Shown here: piece after piece, positions 12,465 to 23,620 of the stretch | How the letters are laid out: every line of letters starts with the position of its first letter | How positions within the stretch are numbered: the stretch's first letter is position 1 | NCBI RefSeq assembly: GCF_028009165.1 | Contig: NC_079242.1 | Coordinates: forward strand, 3,472,001 to 3,536,000 | Length of the DNA: 64,000 nt | From: Akanthomyces muscarius | Taxonomy: Eukaryota > Ascomycota > Sordariomycetes > Hypocreales > Cordycipitaceae | Reading direction: 5' to 3' | Made by a program: the position numbers and the translations under genes | The notes under the pieces: model-generated | Told to the model about the DNA's origin: nothing | What the model saw: only the letters and a program-made list of their open reading frames with translations | Databases searched by the model: none

Positions 12465-15400
12465 AACACGACGATTACGATTACGAAAACATTTTAAAGA
12501 ACGCTTGGACACAAAAAGTCGACTCTAGCGGTGGGGTTGACATGAATTGACGAATATACTTATGATTGCACATGGTTGACCTGGCGGGGACATGATACTC
12601 TGTCAACAGTCAGATCCCGTCCAGAGTCTAGGAAGTTTTTTGTTTGGCGCTTTTATTTGCTCTGCTCTTACGCAAATTTGGTACATCAGAAAAAAAATTG
12701 GTCCTTGGGGACGGCACACACGTGGAGTGGCTGTAACATTTTGCATCTCCGTGGCGCATTGCAACAGCAACGCGATTCTCGGGAAAAAGTTGGTGGTCCT
12801 CTGTCCTTTACGATATTGATTATTGCTCTTGGTTGGCTGTTTGAACTATTGAATTTTTATACCACTTTCTTTTCCTTGGCTGCCTGTTGGCGAACTCTCT
12901 TAGGAGTTTCCTCTACATGTTCAGCACCTGCATATCTTATTTACTGCCTATCACTTTTTTTTTACAATTTTCTTTTCTATATATATGAAAAACGAGAAGA
13001 CATTGAGAGGAGTTGCTTTCTCAGGGCAGCGATGATACCCATGGAAGTTACACAGCACTTGGGAGAAGCTGAGCCCGCACTCCAAGGAAATAGTTGGTAC
13101 GATGACAGAAATTACAATACATTTGTAACACATCAAGATTCCTTGCGTTTGTAAAAGTGAAAGTGCATTTCTAAGCTTGATTTGCTAATATGTGCATGAT
13201 TCATGCGACGAAAAAGTAATTGAAGCGTAAAATGGGAACGGGCAGTGATTGTCCGGTAAAGAGGCGTTCTAGAATCTGTGGCGAGGTTTCTGGGGCCTGC
13301 CTATCCTTGCCGCCCGCATAGTATACCTGTTCGCCTGGTTATTTTCTTTTTTGTCAGTTCTCAATTTATCTCGCATACGACGCATGCATATGCTGTGTAA
13401 CTTGGCACAAGCCATGAAAATCCAGGGCGGCGAGTCGGCTCTCGCCATGGGCCGTTCTTGTTCGTTTATCATTGACACACCGAGAAAAATAAGTCGCACT
13501 TCAAGACGGTTAAACTAGAGGAATCATGGGTGGGATTTAGACAGATGCCAAGATACACATTCGTAGATGGCCTTTTTTCGAGATAAAGCCGAGTGGCACG
13601 TTATCCGCGGAGGGTTGGCCGCGCACACACACGGACTTACACACCAACCCACCACCCTTGCCACCCACAGACGCTTTTGCGCTCCCCTGACCCCTACATA
13701 ACAAGTCGAATAAAAAAGGGGACAGGAGACTTGTGACGACCCCGTTATCAGATCCCAGCACTAAGAAAACGGATATACGATATCGGCCAGGTTGAGGGGG
13801 GGGGAACCAGGCAATCATCTGATGAAAGAACTGCCGTCCGGTTTTGCGCGCTGCAGGGAGGAAGAAAGAAGGCGGGGTGGCCGATCCCGCGAGACAAAGC
13901 CTCGGGACGGCCACACGCACCCCTCCTCCAACTCAAGTTTTTCCGGCTATCCCTTGCATAGAATTTGGTCCCAAAAGAGGTTGCAAGAATCGCCGAATCC
14001 GTCCTCTTCCCCTCTCAAGGACAGTTCAGACTTCGGCGACGTGGTGGTGGGGGGGGGGTCTGGGACAAGGCGATGAAAACAAAGAAGAGGGAGGGAGCTG
14101 GGTTAGCTTCATGCAAGTCTTTGCGAGAAACGCGCCGTGGTAGAGATGCGTCACGCCCACCCCTCTGGTAGAGTAAAATAGAGCATGTCTACTGATCAGC
14201 GCATTCGCTGTGTGTACGTGTGTTACTGCTGCATGGCTTGACCGGTAGCCAGCTGTGCGCATTGTTGCTGCAGCCATACGCGAGGTGGCGTCAACACGCT
14301 GGCCGCGCTTGTCAGCCAAATGTTTAGTCCACATGCTGATACAAAAGGCGCACGGCAGAATAGTAGTAAAAAAAGTGCACACAAAATAATAACCAACAAA
14401 AGCCAGGCAAAAAGTGCCGTGCGGCCCATCATTTCAGCCCCAACGCCACGTCGCCTTGCAGCAAAGCACACGGACAAAGTTCTAGAGAGCCCCTAAAGGT
14501 CTCGGTCCCGATATCACTTTCCATTTGGGATGATGACCTTGACTTCGGCAAAACACCTTGACAAGATATGGTGACTGTATGGCCCTTCTTGGTCTTCAAT
14601 GGCGGGGGCGCGGGGGCGGGTGGTCCTCTTGTCTGACCTTTTGACACGGAATAGAGACATTGCGCTGGGTTTTGTTTCTCCCCCACCGCAACAATCAAGA
14701 CGACCGGTGAGCACAGCTTGCATTGTAGCTTGCTACAATCAGTCCCGCCCGAGAAGAGACTTGATTCTTTTCTTTCTTTATGTGCTGGGGGGGCCATGGA
14801 GAAAAAAAGTTGGCCGGGACGACCGGACATCGTGCGTCGCCGCCCGTCTACATCTCACGGACCGATCTGAGACCCCATTCTGCAGCTACTCGCCCTAATG
14901 TCACTGCCCCAGTGCCAGCTAGCAACGTAGTATCTTGAGTATGCGCTTTTTTTCAACTTGAACTTGAATGGTAGTGTTTGTGTGACCATTTGGGGATAAT
15001 GCGCCGAGATTTCGGGTCCTTCGATAGTGGTGGTCAACCGGTCCCCTAGCCCTTCCTCACATCGGACGGTTTGGCCACTAGAGCGGCAGAGAGCCGGGCC
15101 GCAGTTGGAGACAAGTAAATGTCGGGAAGGTCATCTTAAAATAGGACACAGCACGCTGAGTTGCCCTCTGCAGGCACTGTTATCCGGCTAACAAGAGGCT
15201 TTCGGTGAGATCCCTGTGACAGGCGACTTTGTCACCGCTGCATCGGGTCCACGAGAAGTCGATCTGCTCTTGAGACCTCTTGCGTTGCCAGCATCCCCAC
15301 AGCCATCGACAATCGTAGCCCGCCATCCCCAAAGACATCTCAGCGAAAAAGCGAGAGAAGTCCGGGAGCCAGCTGTGCTGAAAAGGCGAGACAGCCAACC

Positions 15401-15901
15401 GCGCGGGGCGGGGGCCACACCAGAGCCAGTTTTTGGCATGAAACAGACGACAAAGGGATGACGGGGACGGTTGTAGCGGGGACAAATCTAGAGTGCTTTT
15501 TCTATTTTGGTTCAACTGCACGTGTTGTGCTATACTGCATTCCAGTCGCTGAATCCCTGGGGCACTTGAGGCCGCCCTGCGCTGGCCGTGGCACAGAGAG
15601 GTGCGGGGGAGCAGCCAGCGACAGCAAAGCTGGAGTGGAAATAGATAGGCCGAGGACTGCGACGTTTTCCCCTCCCCAGGTGATGGTCCTCCCTGCCCTG
15701 TACAGCTGAGTTGACGCAGATGCTGAAAGACCTTTTCCCCAGTGGATGGATCTGAGACATGGTGAGGACCTCAGCCACTCGCACATGTTCCCTTGTGTCG
15801 ATACGAGACAGCAGTTCTCTCCAAGTCATGAGCCGTCGTGCCGTCGAAGAACTTTGGGAAGCGCCCGAGTCATCGCCGGAGGGTGATGCCATGACAGTAC
15901 T
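12465..15901. other. Intergenic, 3' flanks of the C2H2 gene and urm1
   Basis: The two flanking genes converge here. The first few hundred bases are AT-rich and probably hold the C2H2 3' UTR. Frames at 12576-13154 and 13537-14830 are short and lack family resemblance. There are G-runs near 13796-13804 and 14046-14058. I see no gene or RNA. Confidence 0.55.
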
Positions 15902-16530
15902 CTATCCACCGTGGAGCGTTGAGACAAACAAAATATTGTCGCCACTCTTTAGCTCGTACGCCTCCTCGCCCTCGAGCTCCCAATCAGCATCATTGATGAG
16001 GACCAAGATGCCAGGTCGTCTGGTTCGCCGATTACATATTAGCTTCCAAACTGTAAGAGAAAACCTCGCGGAGCGAATAGTGGAGGGAACAAGACTACTG
16101 CGGCTCAACTGGGGGAGAGGTGCACGCAAGATAGGCAGCATCGCCGCCCCCTTAGCGGTGCCCGGTAGTGTATGCGGCGTTCGAGACATACAGGTGGTCG
16201 TCCAGGACGAAAAGCTCCTTTCTGGTATCGTTCATTACTTCTTGGCAGAGATGGGCTATCAAAAAGGCGATGGTGGCAGGCAGTCCATCTTTGTCGTGAG
16301 CTGGCAGAGCTAGTGAATGTAGTCTTTGGTCTGAGAATAGCATTTCTAGTCCGCCACTTTTTTCAAGTCAGTTGGTGTAGGCTTTGTCGGGTCATAACAA
16401 CTCAGGTAATTCTGATGCGATGACGCCAGATATGGCCCCTCGCATTGAGGAATTGACGGCTATGCTCGCAGACGGGGTAAACGTACGAAAACTCGACGGC
16501 CAAGGATATTTGCTCTGCAGAGGCCGCCAT
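15902..16530 (-). CDS. urm1: Ubiquitin-related modifier 1 (Urm1)
   Basis: Three coding exons read on the minus strand: 16530-16487, 16356-16192 and 16019-15902, giving 108 aa. Both introns (130 and 172 nt) start with strong donors, GTACGT and GTATGT. Urm1 is a beta-grasp ubiquitin-like protein. Its C-terminal glycine is thiocarboxylated by the E1-like Uba4, after which it donates sulphur for 2-thiolation of wobble uridine U34 in cytosolic tRNAs and can also conjugate to proteins. Diagnostic features are the [11 protein letters not shown] start of the fold, [30 protein letters not shown], and the C-terminal LFVSTLHGG ending in the functional Gly-Gly. Length matches the family exactly. The gene lies head-to-head with elp2. 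Small multi-exon genes like this are easily lost in automated annotation. Confidence 0.95.
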
Positions 16531-16812
16531 GTTGAGAATTGTCCAAGTAGCTGCTTTTCTCACGCTGGCAAGTTAACGTAGCTATATGGTCGTAATTAAA
16601 AGAAAATTGAACAATTTTCGAGGTCCGAATAATTCGAAAGCTTTTCTGATTGTCCATGCTTGACGTTGGGCAGCAAACGGTGCCAGATAGTTGATGACTA
16701 ATATCCTGTTCCTCACTGAATCGGAGCTTGGTTAGCTGCAGCCAATCAGAGTACGAGGCGGACACAATTTTCAGACTCACACCAACAGCCAAGCCTGGCG
16801 ACAGCTGATGAT
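16531..16812. promoter_or_regulatory. Bidirectional urm1/elp2 promoter
   Basis: Only 282 bp separate the urm1 and elp2 start codons, so the two genes must share regulatory DNA. A CCAAT box lies at 16742-16746 (in GCAGCCAATCAGAG), about 70 bp upstream of the elp2 ATG and 210 bp from that of urm1. It is a candidate site for the HAP/CBC complex. Co-regulation is inference from spacing. Confidence 0.6.
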
Positions 16813-16837
16813 ATGGGCAGCGAAAACGTCTCTGTAG
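16808..16837 (+). promoter_or_regulatory. Short uORF overlapping the elp2 start codon
   Basis: An out-of-frame ATG at 16808 opens a 9-codon frame ending in TAG at 16835-16837, overlapping the elp2 ATG at 16813. Its own context is weak (C at -3), while the elp2 ATG has G at -3 and +4. Leaky scanning would therefore be needed if the transcript includes it. A translational effect is inferred only. Confidence 0.4.
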
Positions 16838-19375
16838 AGTATTTGTCTGCCGGCGCCAACAGGCAAACCGCGGTTGCGGACTGGAGTCGGGGAGGGCTGC
16901 TGGCTTTTGGCGCGGACACCAATGTTGCCTTTTGGGCTCCCAAGGTACGATTTTCCCAATCCACGGTGTGATCATGTAAACACATGAATTCTGATGCAAA
17001 AATCATAGGAGAATTCTCAGCGGGGAATTTCGGGACTGTTGAGTGGACATGGAGATGTTGTCAAGGCCGTGACATTTCTCCCGGATGACGATGGCGATGA
17101 AGCCAGCTATCTCATCAGCGGCGCCAACGACAAGTCTCTCATTGTTTGGAAGTCCACTCACGACCAAACGAGGTTCAAACTGCTACATACATCGCACGAT
17201 CATGCCGGTGCCATTAACTGCATTGCAGCCATACGCGTCGCCAACGAGCCCGCAAGATGGCTCATCGCAAGCGGTGCTGCCGATGCTACGATTAACATCT
17301 GGAGCTTTGAGGCGGATAAGCTTGAGCTGCTCCAAACTATCAAAACGACACCCAAGTTCTTTCCCCTTTGCTTGTCCCTGAGCTGGATCGATGATTGTGG
17401 CAATGTTCTCGCTCTGGCTGCGGCCGGCACCAAGGACAGTATCCAGATTCTTACGACGGAAACCCAGAGCGACGCGATTCAGTTCCAGACGCAGGCAACC
17501 CTGCGCGGTCACGAAGGTTGGATCAGGTCGCTAAGCTTTGCGAGAGAAAGCAGCAAACCAGGGAACGATTTGCTACTCGCATCAGCCAGCCAGGATAAAT
17601 ACGTTCGCATTTGGAGGTTTCATCAGGGCCAGGAGCTGCCCGCAGCGACCGCAGAGGGCGCGGACCCCTCCAGCGGTGCCTACATGCCCGGAAAATCGCC
17701 GTCGAACAAGGCACACTGGATCAAGGCTGCCGGCAAGGACTTTTCTGTAACCTTTGAGGCGCTTCTGCTCGGCCACGAAGACTGGATTTACAGCGCCAAG
17801 TGGCACGCGCACGCCGACGGCAAGCTGCAGCTCTTGTCGACCTCAGCGGACAATTCGCTCGCCATCTGGGAAGCAGACCCCGAATCGGGTATCTGGGTGA
17901 GCATGGTACGACTGGGCGAAATAAGCCGCGAGAAGGGCGCGACGACAGCAACGGGTAGCACTGGTGGCTTCTGGACGGGCTTGTGGTCGCCCGACGGCAA
18001 CTCGGTCGCATGCCTTGGTCGCACTGGAAGCTGGCGCCGCTGGGAGTACGACGTCTCCGAAGACCTGTGGCGCCCATGCATCGCCACCTCAGGCCACACC
18101 AAGGCTGTCACGGGCATTGCCTGGTCCAAGGACGGCGAGTACCTCCTCTCCACCAGCCTGGATCAGACCACACGCCTGCACACCAAATGGACCTCCTCCG
18201 GTGCCAACACCTGGCACGAAATGTCGCGGCCACAGATCCACGGCTACGACCTCAACTGCATCGACTCCATCAGCGCCACGCAATTCGTGTCGGGCGCCGA
18301 CGAGAAGCTGATGCGCGTCTTTAGCGAACCCCGGTCTGTCGCCGCGATGTTGCACAAGCTCGGCGGCATTGGCAGCGTCGGCGAGGTGTCCGCCATGCCT
18401 GACGCGGCCAACATGCCGGTGCTCGGCCTCTCCAACAAGGCCATTGACGCCGTCGACGACGACGCCGAGATCCAGCCCGTCGACGACCGCGACCGCGAGG
18501 CCATGGACCCGGCGTCGATTGTCAAGAAGTCGCAGCTCGACCTGGACCGCCCCCCGTACGAAGAGATCCTGTCGCGCGCGACGCTCTGGCCCGAGGCCGA
18601 GAAGCTGTACGGTCACGGCTACGAGCTCTCGTGCCTGGCGGCCAGCCACGACGGCACGCTCGTCGCCAGCGCCTGCAAGGCCAGCTCCCTCAACCACGCC
18701 GTGATCCGCATCTTCGAGACGGAGCGCTGGACTGAGCTTCGCCCGCCGCTCGCCGCGCACACGCTCACGGCCACCCGCCTGCGCTTCTCCTCGGACGACA
18801 GACATCTTCTCAGCGTGGGTCGTGACCGCCAGTGGGCCGTCTTCCAACGGACAGTCGGCGGCAGCGAGGCGACGACGACGCCGTACGAGCTGCTGCAAGC
18901 CAACCCCAAGGGTCACACCCGCATGATCCTCGACTGTGCCTGGGCGCCTGCGAGCAGCGGTGATGCTAGCAGGCCGCTGCTCTTTGCCACCGCCGGCCGC
19001 GACAAGCAGATTCGCGTCTGGCGCGCCCTGGTCAACGCCGAGGGCAGACTCGAGTTTGCGCAGGCAGCCGCCGTGTCGACGGGCGTGCCGGTCACGGCCG
19101 TCGACTTTCTGCCGTGGGCGGTCGGGGAGGGCCGGTATGTGCTGGCCTTTGGCACCGAGACTGGGTGCGTCGGCACGTATCTGGTGTCGGCGGACGGCAC
19201 AGACGCCAAGGAGCAGCCGCTACCTGTCGGCATGCACCTCCCCAAGACGGTGCTGCAGCTCGCATGGCGCTCCTCGCAAAAGGGGGAGGCTGCGGCCGCA
19301 GAGCTTGCCGTCGCGGGTGAGGACTCTTCGCTGCGGCTCTATGCATTTAAAGATGGTTTTCTGCACGGCGTATAA
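16813..19375 (+). CDS. elp2: Elongator complex protein 2 (Elp2), WD40 scaffold
   Basis: Two exons, 16813-16944 and 17009-19375, are joined across a 64-nt GTACGA-ATAG intron in phase 0. The product is 832 aa, near the usual Elp2 length. Elp2 is the twin beta-propeller subunit of Elongator (Elp1-Elp6), which makes the cm5/mcm5/ncm5 side chains on wobble U34 of cytosolic tRNAs. The N-terminal exon carries the Elp2 signature SAGANRQTAVADW followed by LLAFGADTNVAFW. WD-type blades follow, visible as LISGANDKSLIVW, LIASGAADATINIW, LLASASQDKYVRIW, LLSTSADNSLAIW, ATAGRDKQIRVW and VAGEDSSLRLY. The second half is more GC-rich than the first but in frame throughout. It is divergent with urm1, whose product thiolates the same U34. 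Confidence 0.95.
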
Positions 19376-19767
19376 AAAGCATATATGATAATGAATTGAA
19401 TAATTTAAAGTCCAAGGCCCGCGAGAAGTTAGGGAAATGTCAATATGCGGTATAAATTATTATCATTAAGGTCCCATTCCCTTGGAATGTGTATAGTTAT
19501 GCATAACGTAAACCAATGCCATATGGTTTGCCTATAATTCATGTAATCAACGCCGTAGCAATGTGAGGCCGGTCAGTCGCCCTCGCGGGATGCAGACCCG
19601 GCCCGTTCATCTTTCTTTCCCACGTGCCATTCCAACAACACATGCTTTCAAAAAGTCTTCTTTAGGGTTTCCAGGGTGCATGTACAGCCCCCAAGTTCAT
19701 CATTCATGTTTTTATGTGCTCCTGATGCGTGCCTCGGTCTCGGACGGAATTTAAAAAAAGGGGCGCT
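19376..19767. other. Convergent 3' region, elp2 / ssSPT gene
   Basis: 392 bp, AT-rich at the elp2 end, with poly(A)-signal-like AATAA/TATAAA strings on both strands. I see no coding content. Confidence 0.6.
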
Positions 19768-20201
19768 TCACAGCTCGGCCTTGACGGGCGGTGTGTCGAC
19801 GGCACCGGCGGTGATGATGGGAATGGTGGCATCCAGCACGCCCGAGGACATGACCTCACGCACGGCCCCGCGCGCCGAGGCCGCGACGTCGATGCTCTCG
19901 CCGTTGATGTAGTACCAGACGCGGCCGGCAAGGATGGTGATGTGGTGGGGGAGGTAGAGGACGGCGGCGATGAATGTCAGGCTAAAGAGGAGGAACACGA
20001 TGGAGTCTGTTTTTGGCAGCGGTTAGAAATGTCGACGCGACGTTTCGGTTTGGTGACTGAGTCTGGCACGAATCGGTGCGGAAAAAGAAACGTACAAAAG
20101 GCAAACTTCTCCCAGGGCGTAAACATGTACACGGCAAAGGTGACTTCGATCTGGATCTGCTTCTTGCGGAGCCATTTGGTGAACTGGGCAATGGACGACA
20201 T
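19768..20201 (-). CDS. Small subunit of serine palmitoyltransferase (ssSPT-like)
   Basis: Two minus-strand exons, 20201-20096 and 20006-19768, encode 114 aa. The 89-nt intron (GTACGT...CAG) splits a Tyr codon in phase 1. Serine palmitoyltransferase condenses serine with palmitoyl-CoA in the ER, the first step of sphingolipid synthesis, and ssSPT subunits activate the Lcb1/Lcb2 core. The diagnostic stretch is EVTFAVYMFTPWEKFAF, then YSIVFLLFSLTFIAAVLYL and PHHITILAGRVWYYIN. It aligns with the conserved ssSPT pattern of an aromatic YM-x-x-PWE motif, one hydrophobic helix and a PxHI motif. The N-terminal ~20 residues are basic. Unlike the short animal proteins there is a ~45-residue C-terminal tail after WYYIN. 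Yeast Tsc3 fills this role with little sequence similarity. Family assignment is from pattern recognition only. Confidence 0.8.
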
Positions 20202-21004
20202 GATGGCGGTGGGTCGATTTTATATTTGAAACAGGGCGAGAGTTTGCGGTCCGGTGTCGCGGATTCCGAGGGCAAAGCTCGTGATGTGTCGCAATCGTGG
20301 GAGTTGTCGAGAAGGGGCGTGTTGCCAGACGTAGGGGGCGGAAGGGGGATACCGGCAGCGCAAGGTTGAGAGGTGTCGGGTCGCAAGCGTCGTATCAAGC
20401 TATTGAAGGAGATTTCGCCAGCGCTATCGTAGTTGTGCGGTTGTTGCAAAGAGATTTGTCGAAGATGGTGATGCTTCGGAGTCGGCGGGACGAGCATGTC
20501 AAAAATTAAAAGGGACTCCCCACTGTATCGCCGCCAGCGCCCAGGGGTCGCGACACTGTGATGCTAGCGCCCTTGGCCGTTTGGTCGCCTCCAACTTGGA
20601 CCCGTCATCTCGCCAGCACTCTATCAAGGAACTCGAGCCTGTCAAAAGGGGAGTTCACGAAATGTCAAGATCAATTACTGTCCATCACAGTAATTATCCT
20701 AGCGATCGGGTTCAGACGTTAAGCCAAACGCCAGGCGTATAGCGTACACACACGCCGTTTACACCAGCATCGAAAGGGTCTCAACACCAAGCCACGGTCT
20801 CATGGCGATAATATTGCTACATCAACCAGAAAAATATACTATAATGGAGAAAGGTTTTGAATACAATGTCTTTCAAGCCTTGGCTCTTTCCGAGAACCAA
20901 CCTTCTCCTCCTTGAGTCGCCATCCCGGAACGGCACCTTGCATCTAGATAGCTGGTAAGCAGAGCTTGGGACCAGGAGAACCGTCTCCCGAATCTATCAC
21001 AATT
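20202..21004. other. Divergent intergenic, ssSPT gene / HET gene
   Basis: About 800 bp of non-coding sequence. I see no gene or repeat in it. Confidence 0.6.
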
Positions 21005-23044
21005 ATGCACTCATGTGACACTCATGAGGACCAGCCACGCCCCATGTCTGCACGCGCTTTATCTTGCCCTCCACTTACATCGGTCTCACCCGGTCAAGCA
21101 GAAAGCCTACAAGCTACGATGAAGACATTCCGGCTCCTTAATACAGCGACCTGGGCAGTCGAGGTCTTTGAGATTGGCCAAGCGCCGCCGTACCTAGCCA
21201 TATCCCACGCCTGGTCAGATGCCGTCTTTCCCAGAAAACTGCCTCTCAGTCCTTCATTCGGCAGCGATGCAATCGCGCAGACGATCCACAAACGCGGTCT
21301 GCATCATGTGCGATATTGCTGGATCGACCTCTTCTGCATCATACAAGACTCCGACGAGGACATGTGCGAGCAGATTCCGCTCATGAGCCACATCTACGGC
21401 GACGCTCAAGCCGTCTTGATTATGCTCACAAGCAAGCTGAATCTCACGCAAGAGCAAGTGGACCAAGGCACAGCGCAGCTCGACGAGGCTATTGCGATTT
21501 GGCGCGAAGAAGCATGGACGGACGAGGGCGTGCAAGAGTATTGGGGGCGCGGGCGCGGGCGCGGCACGCTCGTGCAGGCTATGGGCATACTTGCGCGTTT
21601 TACAAACGCGGCCTGGGGCACCCGCGTCTGGACGCTGCAGGAGTACCTGCTGGCCACGACTGTTGTATGGATTGGCGCTGACTTGGAGCCAATCTTGATC
21701 CATGATGAGCTTTTTGTCGCTATACCCCGGCTCTGCGAGGAGTTAGGCATATCCGAATGCGCACACCGAGAAGACCCGGCCACCAGCGAGTATGAACTGC
21801 TGTTCTCGCACTTCTCCGGCATGGCCGCTCGGCGCACTGGTGCCATCGATCGCACGCGCGTGATGGAGATGCTCGGAAATCGGCAGGCTTTTCTCCCCGT
21901 CGACGAGGTGTACGGTTCCATGGCCGTTTCTACAGTCGAGATTAGCGTCCGGCCTAAGGAGTCGAGGGAGAGTGCATGGAAGAGGTGGACTGAGGCTGCG
22001 CTGACTGCTGGGCACCTGCGATGGCTGATGCTGCCTCCCTCTATGCGCATAGAGAATAATGCTGCTGGGCTGACATGCGCAGAAGTTGCTTGCTCAGGGC
22101 GGCATCTGCTATCATCGGCGTCTGGGTTGGATACTGTAACGCCGTATGGGCCTGTGACTGTTGAGGACGGTACAGTTGCGGTTACCGCAAGACGCATTGG
22201 GCCGTGTGTCATTCTTCGTAAACTTGGGCCCGTGCTTCGGGGTGGCGCCGGGTGGGTTCATCGGGACTTGACGCTCATTCTTTACGCAGAGGGTGCTTGG
22301 CTCTCTGCCATTGATGTAGCCGTCGCGTTCGGCGCTGGGCGTTATACCAACAAACAGCTCATTATGATTGCGCAAACACTTGCCAATAACTACGAACGTG
22401 CTTTGCGATTCATCAAACAGCATATGGAGACCAAGTTTCGTCCGATATTTCCGGCGGAGCGGTATCTGTCGGTATGGGCTGATTTCATGCAGCTGCAGTC
22501 CCAGTGCGTCATGGACATGCTCAACTTTGGCGTTGGGTATCTGATTCGAGTACAATGTCCTGCGACACAGATACCGTTCGTGACCGTCCTCGTCACAAAC
22601 GGACGCTGCCCGGAACGGGGCATGGTGGCCTTTGACTGCAATGCCCGCGGCGGTGATGGACGGTCAAAGCTTTTGATATGTGAGAGACCGGACGCAGGGG
22701 CGTCGAAGCAGTCAAGTTTTCCAGAGACGCCATGGCATAAAGCCGGTGTTACGGTTGCCGTGGGTGAAGTCTACGGATCTGGATGGGATTCCATACCCTT
22801 CGACGAAGTTCACGTTGGAGGATCGAGATGCCGAGTATGCAAAGGAGCTCCTGCTCCCGAAACGCATAGCCAGCCCTCGGCTCGGGCTCCAAGACGACGA
22901 AAGGATCATTCGACCATGATGAGTGGTCGGTTGCGGAAACGACGCAGAGGTCATGCACGTAAAAATCGCATCAACAAAGTCATCAAAATCAGGATTCGTG
23001 GAAGGGGACGTCTGGCTGATTTGAGCAGCTTGCTGGAGACATGA
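21005..23044 (+). CDS. HET-domain (heterokaryon incompatibility) protein
   Basis: Intronless frame of 679 aa from ATG 21005; an in-frame ATG at 21119 (MKTFRLLNT) fits the usual start of HET proteins and gives 641 aa. HET domains act as cell-death or incompatibility effectors when genetically different fungal cells fuse, though most family members are uncharacterised. The three family blocks are visible: YLAISHAWSD, then YCWIDLFCIIQDSDEDMCEQ with IYGDAQAVLIML, then RVWTLQEYLLATTVVWIG. A GRGRGRG run lies between blocks 2 and 3. The central ~350 residues are typical poorly conserved HET C-terminal sequence. The last ~60 residues (after about 22840) are unusually Arg/Lys-rich, with strings such as RLRKRRRGH and KIRIRGRGR. 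They may be a frameshift tail rather than native sequence. Confidence 0.85.
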   Translation: MHSCDTHEDQPRPMSARALSCPPLTSVSPGQAESLQATMKTFRLLNTATWAVEVFEIGQAPPYLAISHAWSDAVFPRKLPLSPSFGSDAIAQTIHKRGLHHVRYCWIDLFCIIQDSDEDMCEQIPLMSHIYGDAQAVLIMLTSKLNLTQEQVDQGTAQLDEAIAIWREEAWTDEGVQEYWGRGRGRGTLVQAMGILARFTNAAWGTRVWTLQEYLLATTVVWIGADLEPILIHDELFVAIPRLCEELGISECAHREDPATSEYELLFSHFSGMAARRTGAIDRTRVMEMLGNRQAFLPVDEVYGSMAVSTVEISVRPKESRESAWKRWTEAALTAGHLRWLMLPPSMRIENNAAGLTCAEVACSGRHLLSSASGLDTVTPYGPVTVEDGTVAVTARRIGPCVILRKLGPVLRGGAGWVHRDLTLILYAEGAWLSAIDVAVAFGAGRYTNKQLIMIAQTLANNYERALRFIKQHMETKFRPIFPAERYLSVWADFMQLQSQCVMDMLNFGVGYLIRVQCPATQIPFVTVLVTNGRCPERGMVAFDCNARGGDGRSKLLICERPDAGASKQSSFPETPWHKAGVTVAVGEVYGSGWDSIPFDEVHVGGSRCRVCKGAPAPETHSQPSARAPRRRKDHSTMMSGRLRKRRRGHARKNRINKVIKIRIRGRGRLADLSSLLET

Positions 23045-23620
23045 CCTCCCGAGATGCCACGCGTAACAAACGCAGAAATCTCAACTTCTCAGTGGCGGGG
23101 GATCAACAACGATCGCCGACCTGCGTCATCTTGGTGTTGGAGCTTTCAAGTGTACCTTTACTAATGATATGGTACGCCCGACAAGGCTGCGGATTGACCA
23201 TGAGAAGATGGAGAATGCCTACAACCACAGGCTTTCCATCCAAAGTCGGCTCAGTCTAGTGCCTAAAACCTTATCCCATTGGACCGAAACAAAGTACAAA
23301 GGCTCTCGTCGGGCCGACAAGAAATAGCAGTCACTCCTGCCTCTCTGCCTTGATACTCGATTGGCTCGAGAATGAGTTCTCTCTCAAGCCACCAACGTAT
23401 TCGAACCATTGCCCATTCATTGTCTTGCAAACACTTGCATCTCTAGTGACGTCTCAGCATGAGGCCGGGTACCCCGCGCTGTGGCCTGTCGTGTTCCTCC
23501 ACGCAACTCTTCCTCTGCAACGAAAATTATGTAAATCTCCCATCATAAACAAAAGAGAAGAAAAAAGGACCCGACCCTCAGACCGCGCACTAATCTCGTG
23601 TGTCAACTTTCAATCTCAGC
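23045..23620. other. Intergenic
   Basis: No supported gene. The sequence lies between the HET gene and the MFS relic and probably holds what is left of the MFS promoter; a CT-rich stretch precedes the former start codon. Confidence 0.5.

Noticed and set aside
10929..12512. 527-codon open frame antisense to the C2H2 gene
   Set aside because: It is longer than the real gene but has Val/Leu/Arg-biased composition and no family resemblance. The sense strand has four perfect zinc fingers, so this is a codon-bias shadow.
18089..18916. 275-codon open frame antisense to elp2
   Set aside because: It lies in the GC-rich part of elp2, where third-position bias opens the opposite strand. There is no family resemblance.
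23381..23430. tRNA-like B box (GGTTCGAAT on the minus strand)
   Set aside because: The flanking T stem does not pair properly and no A box or acceptor stem could be found. I found no other credible tRNA in the window.
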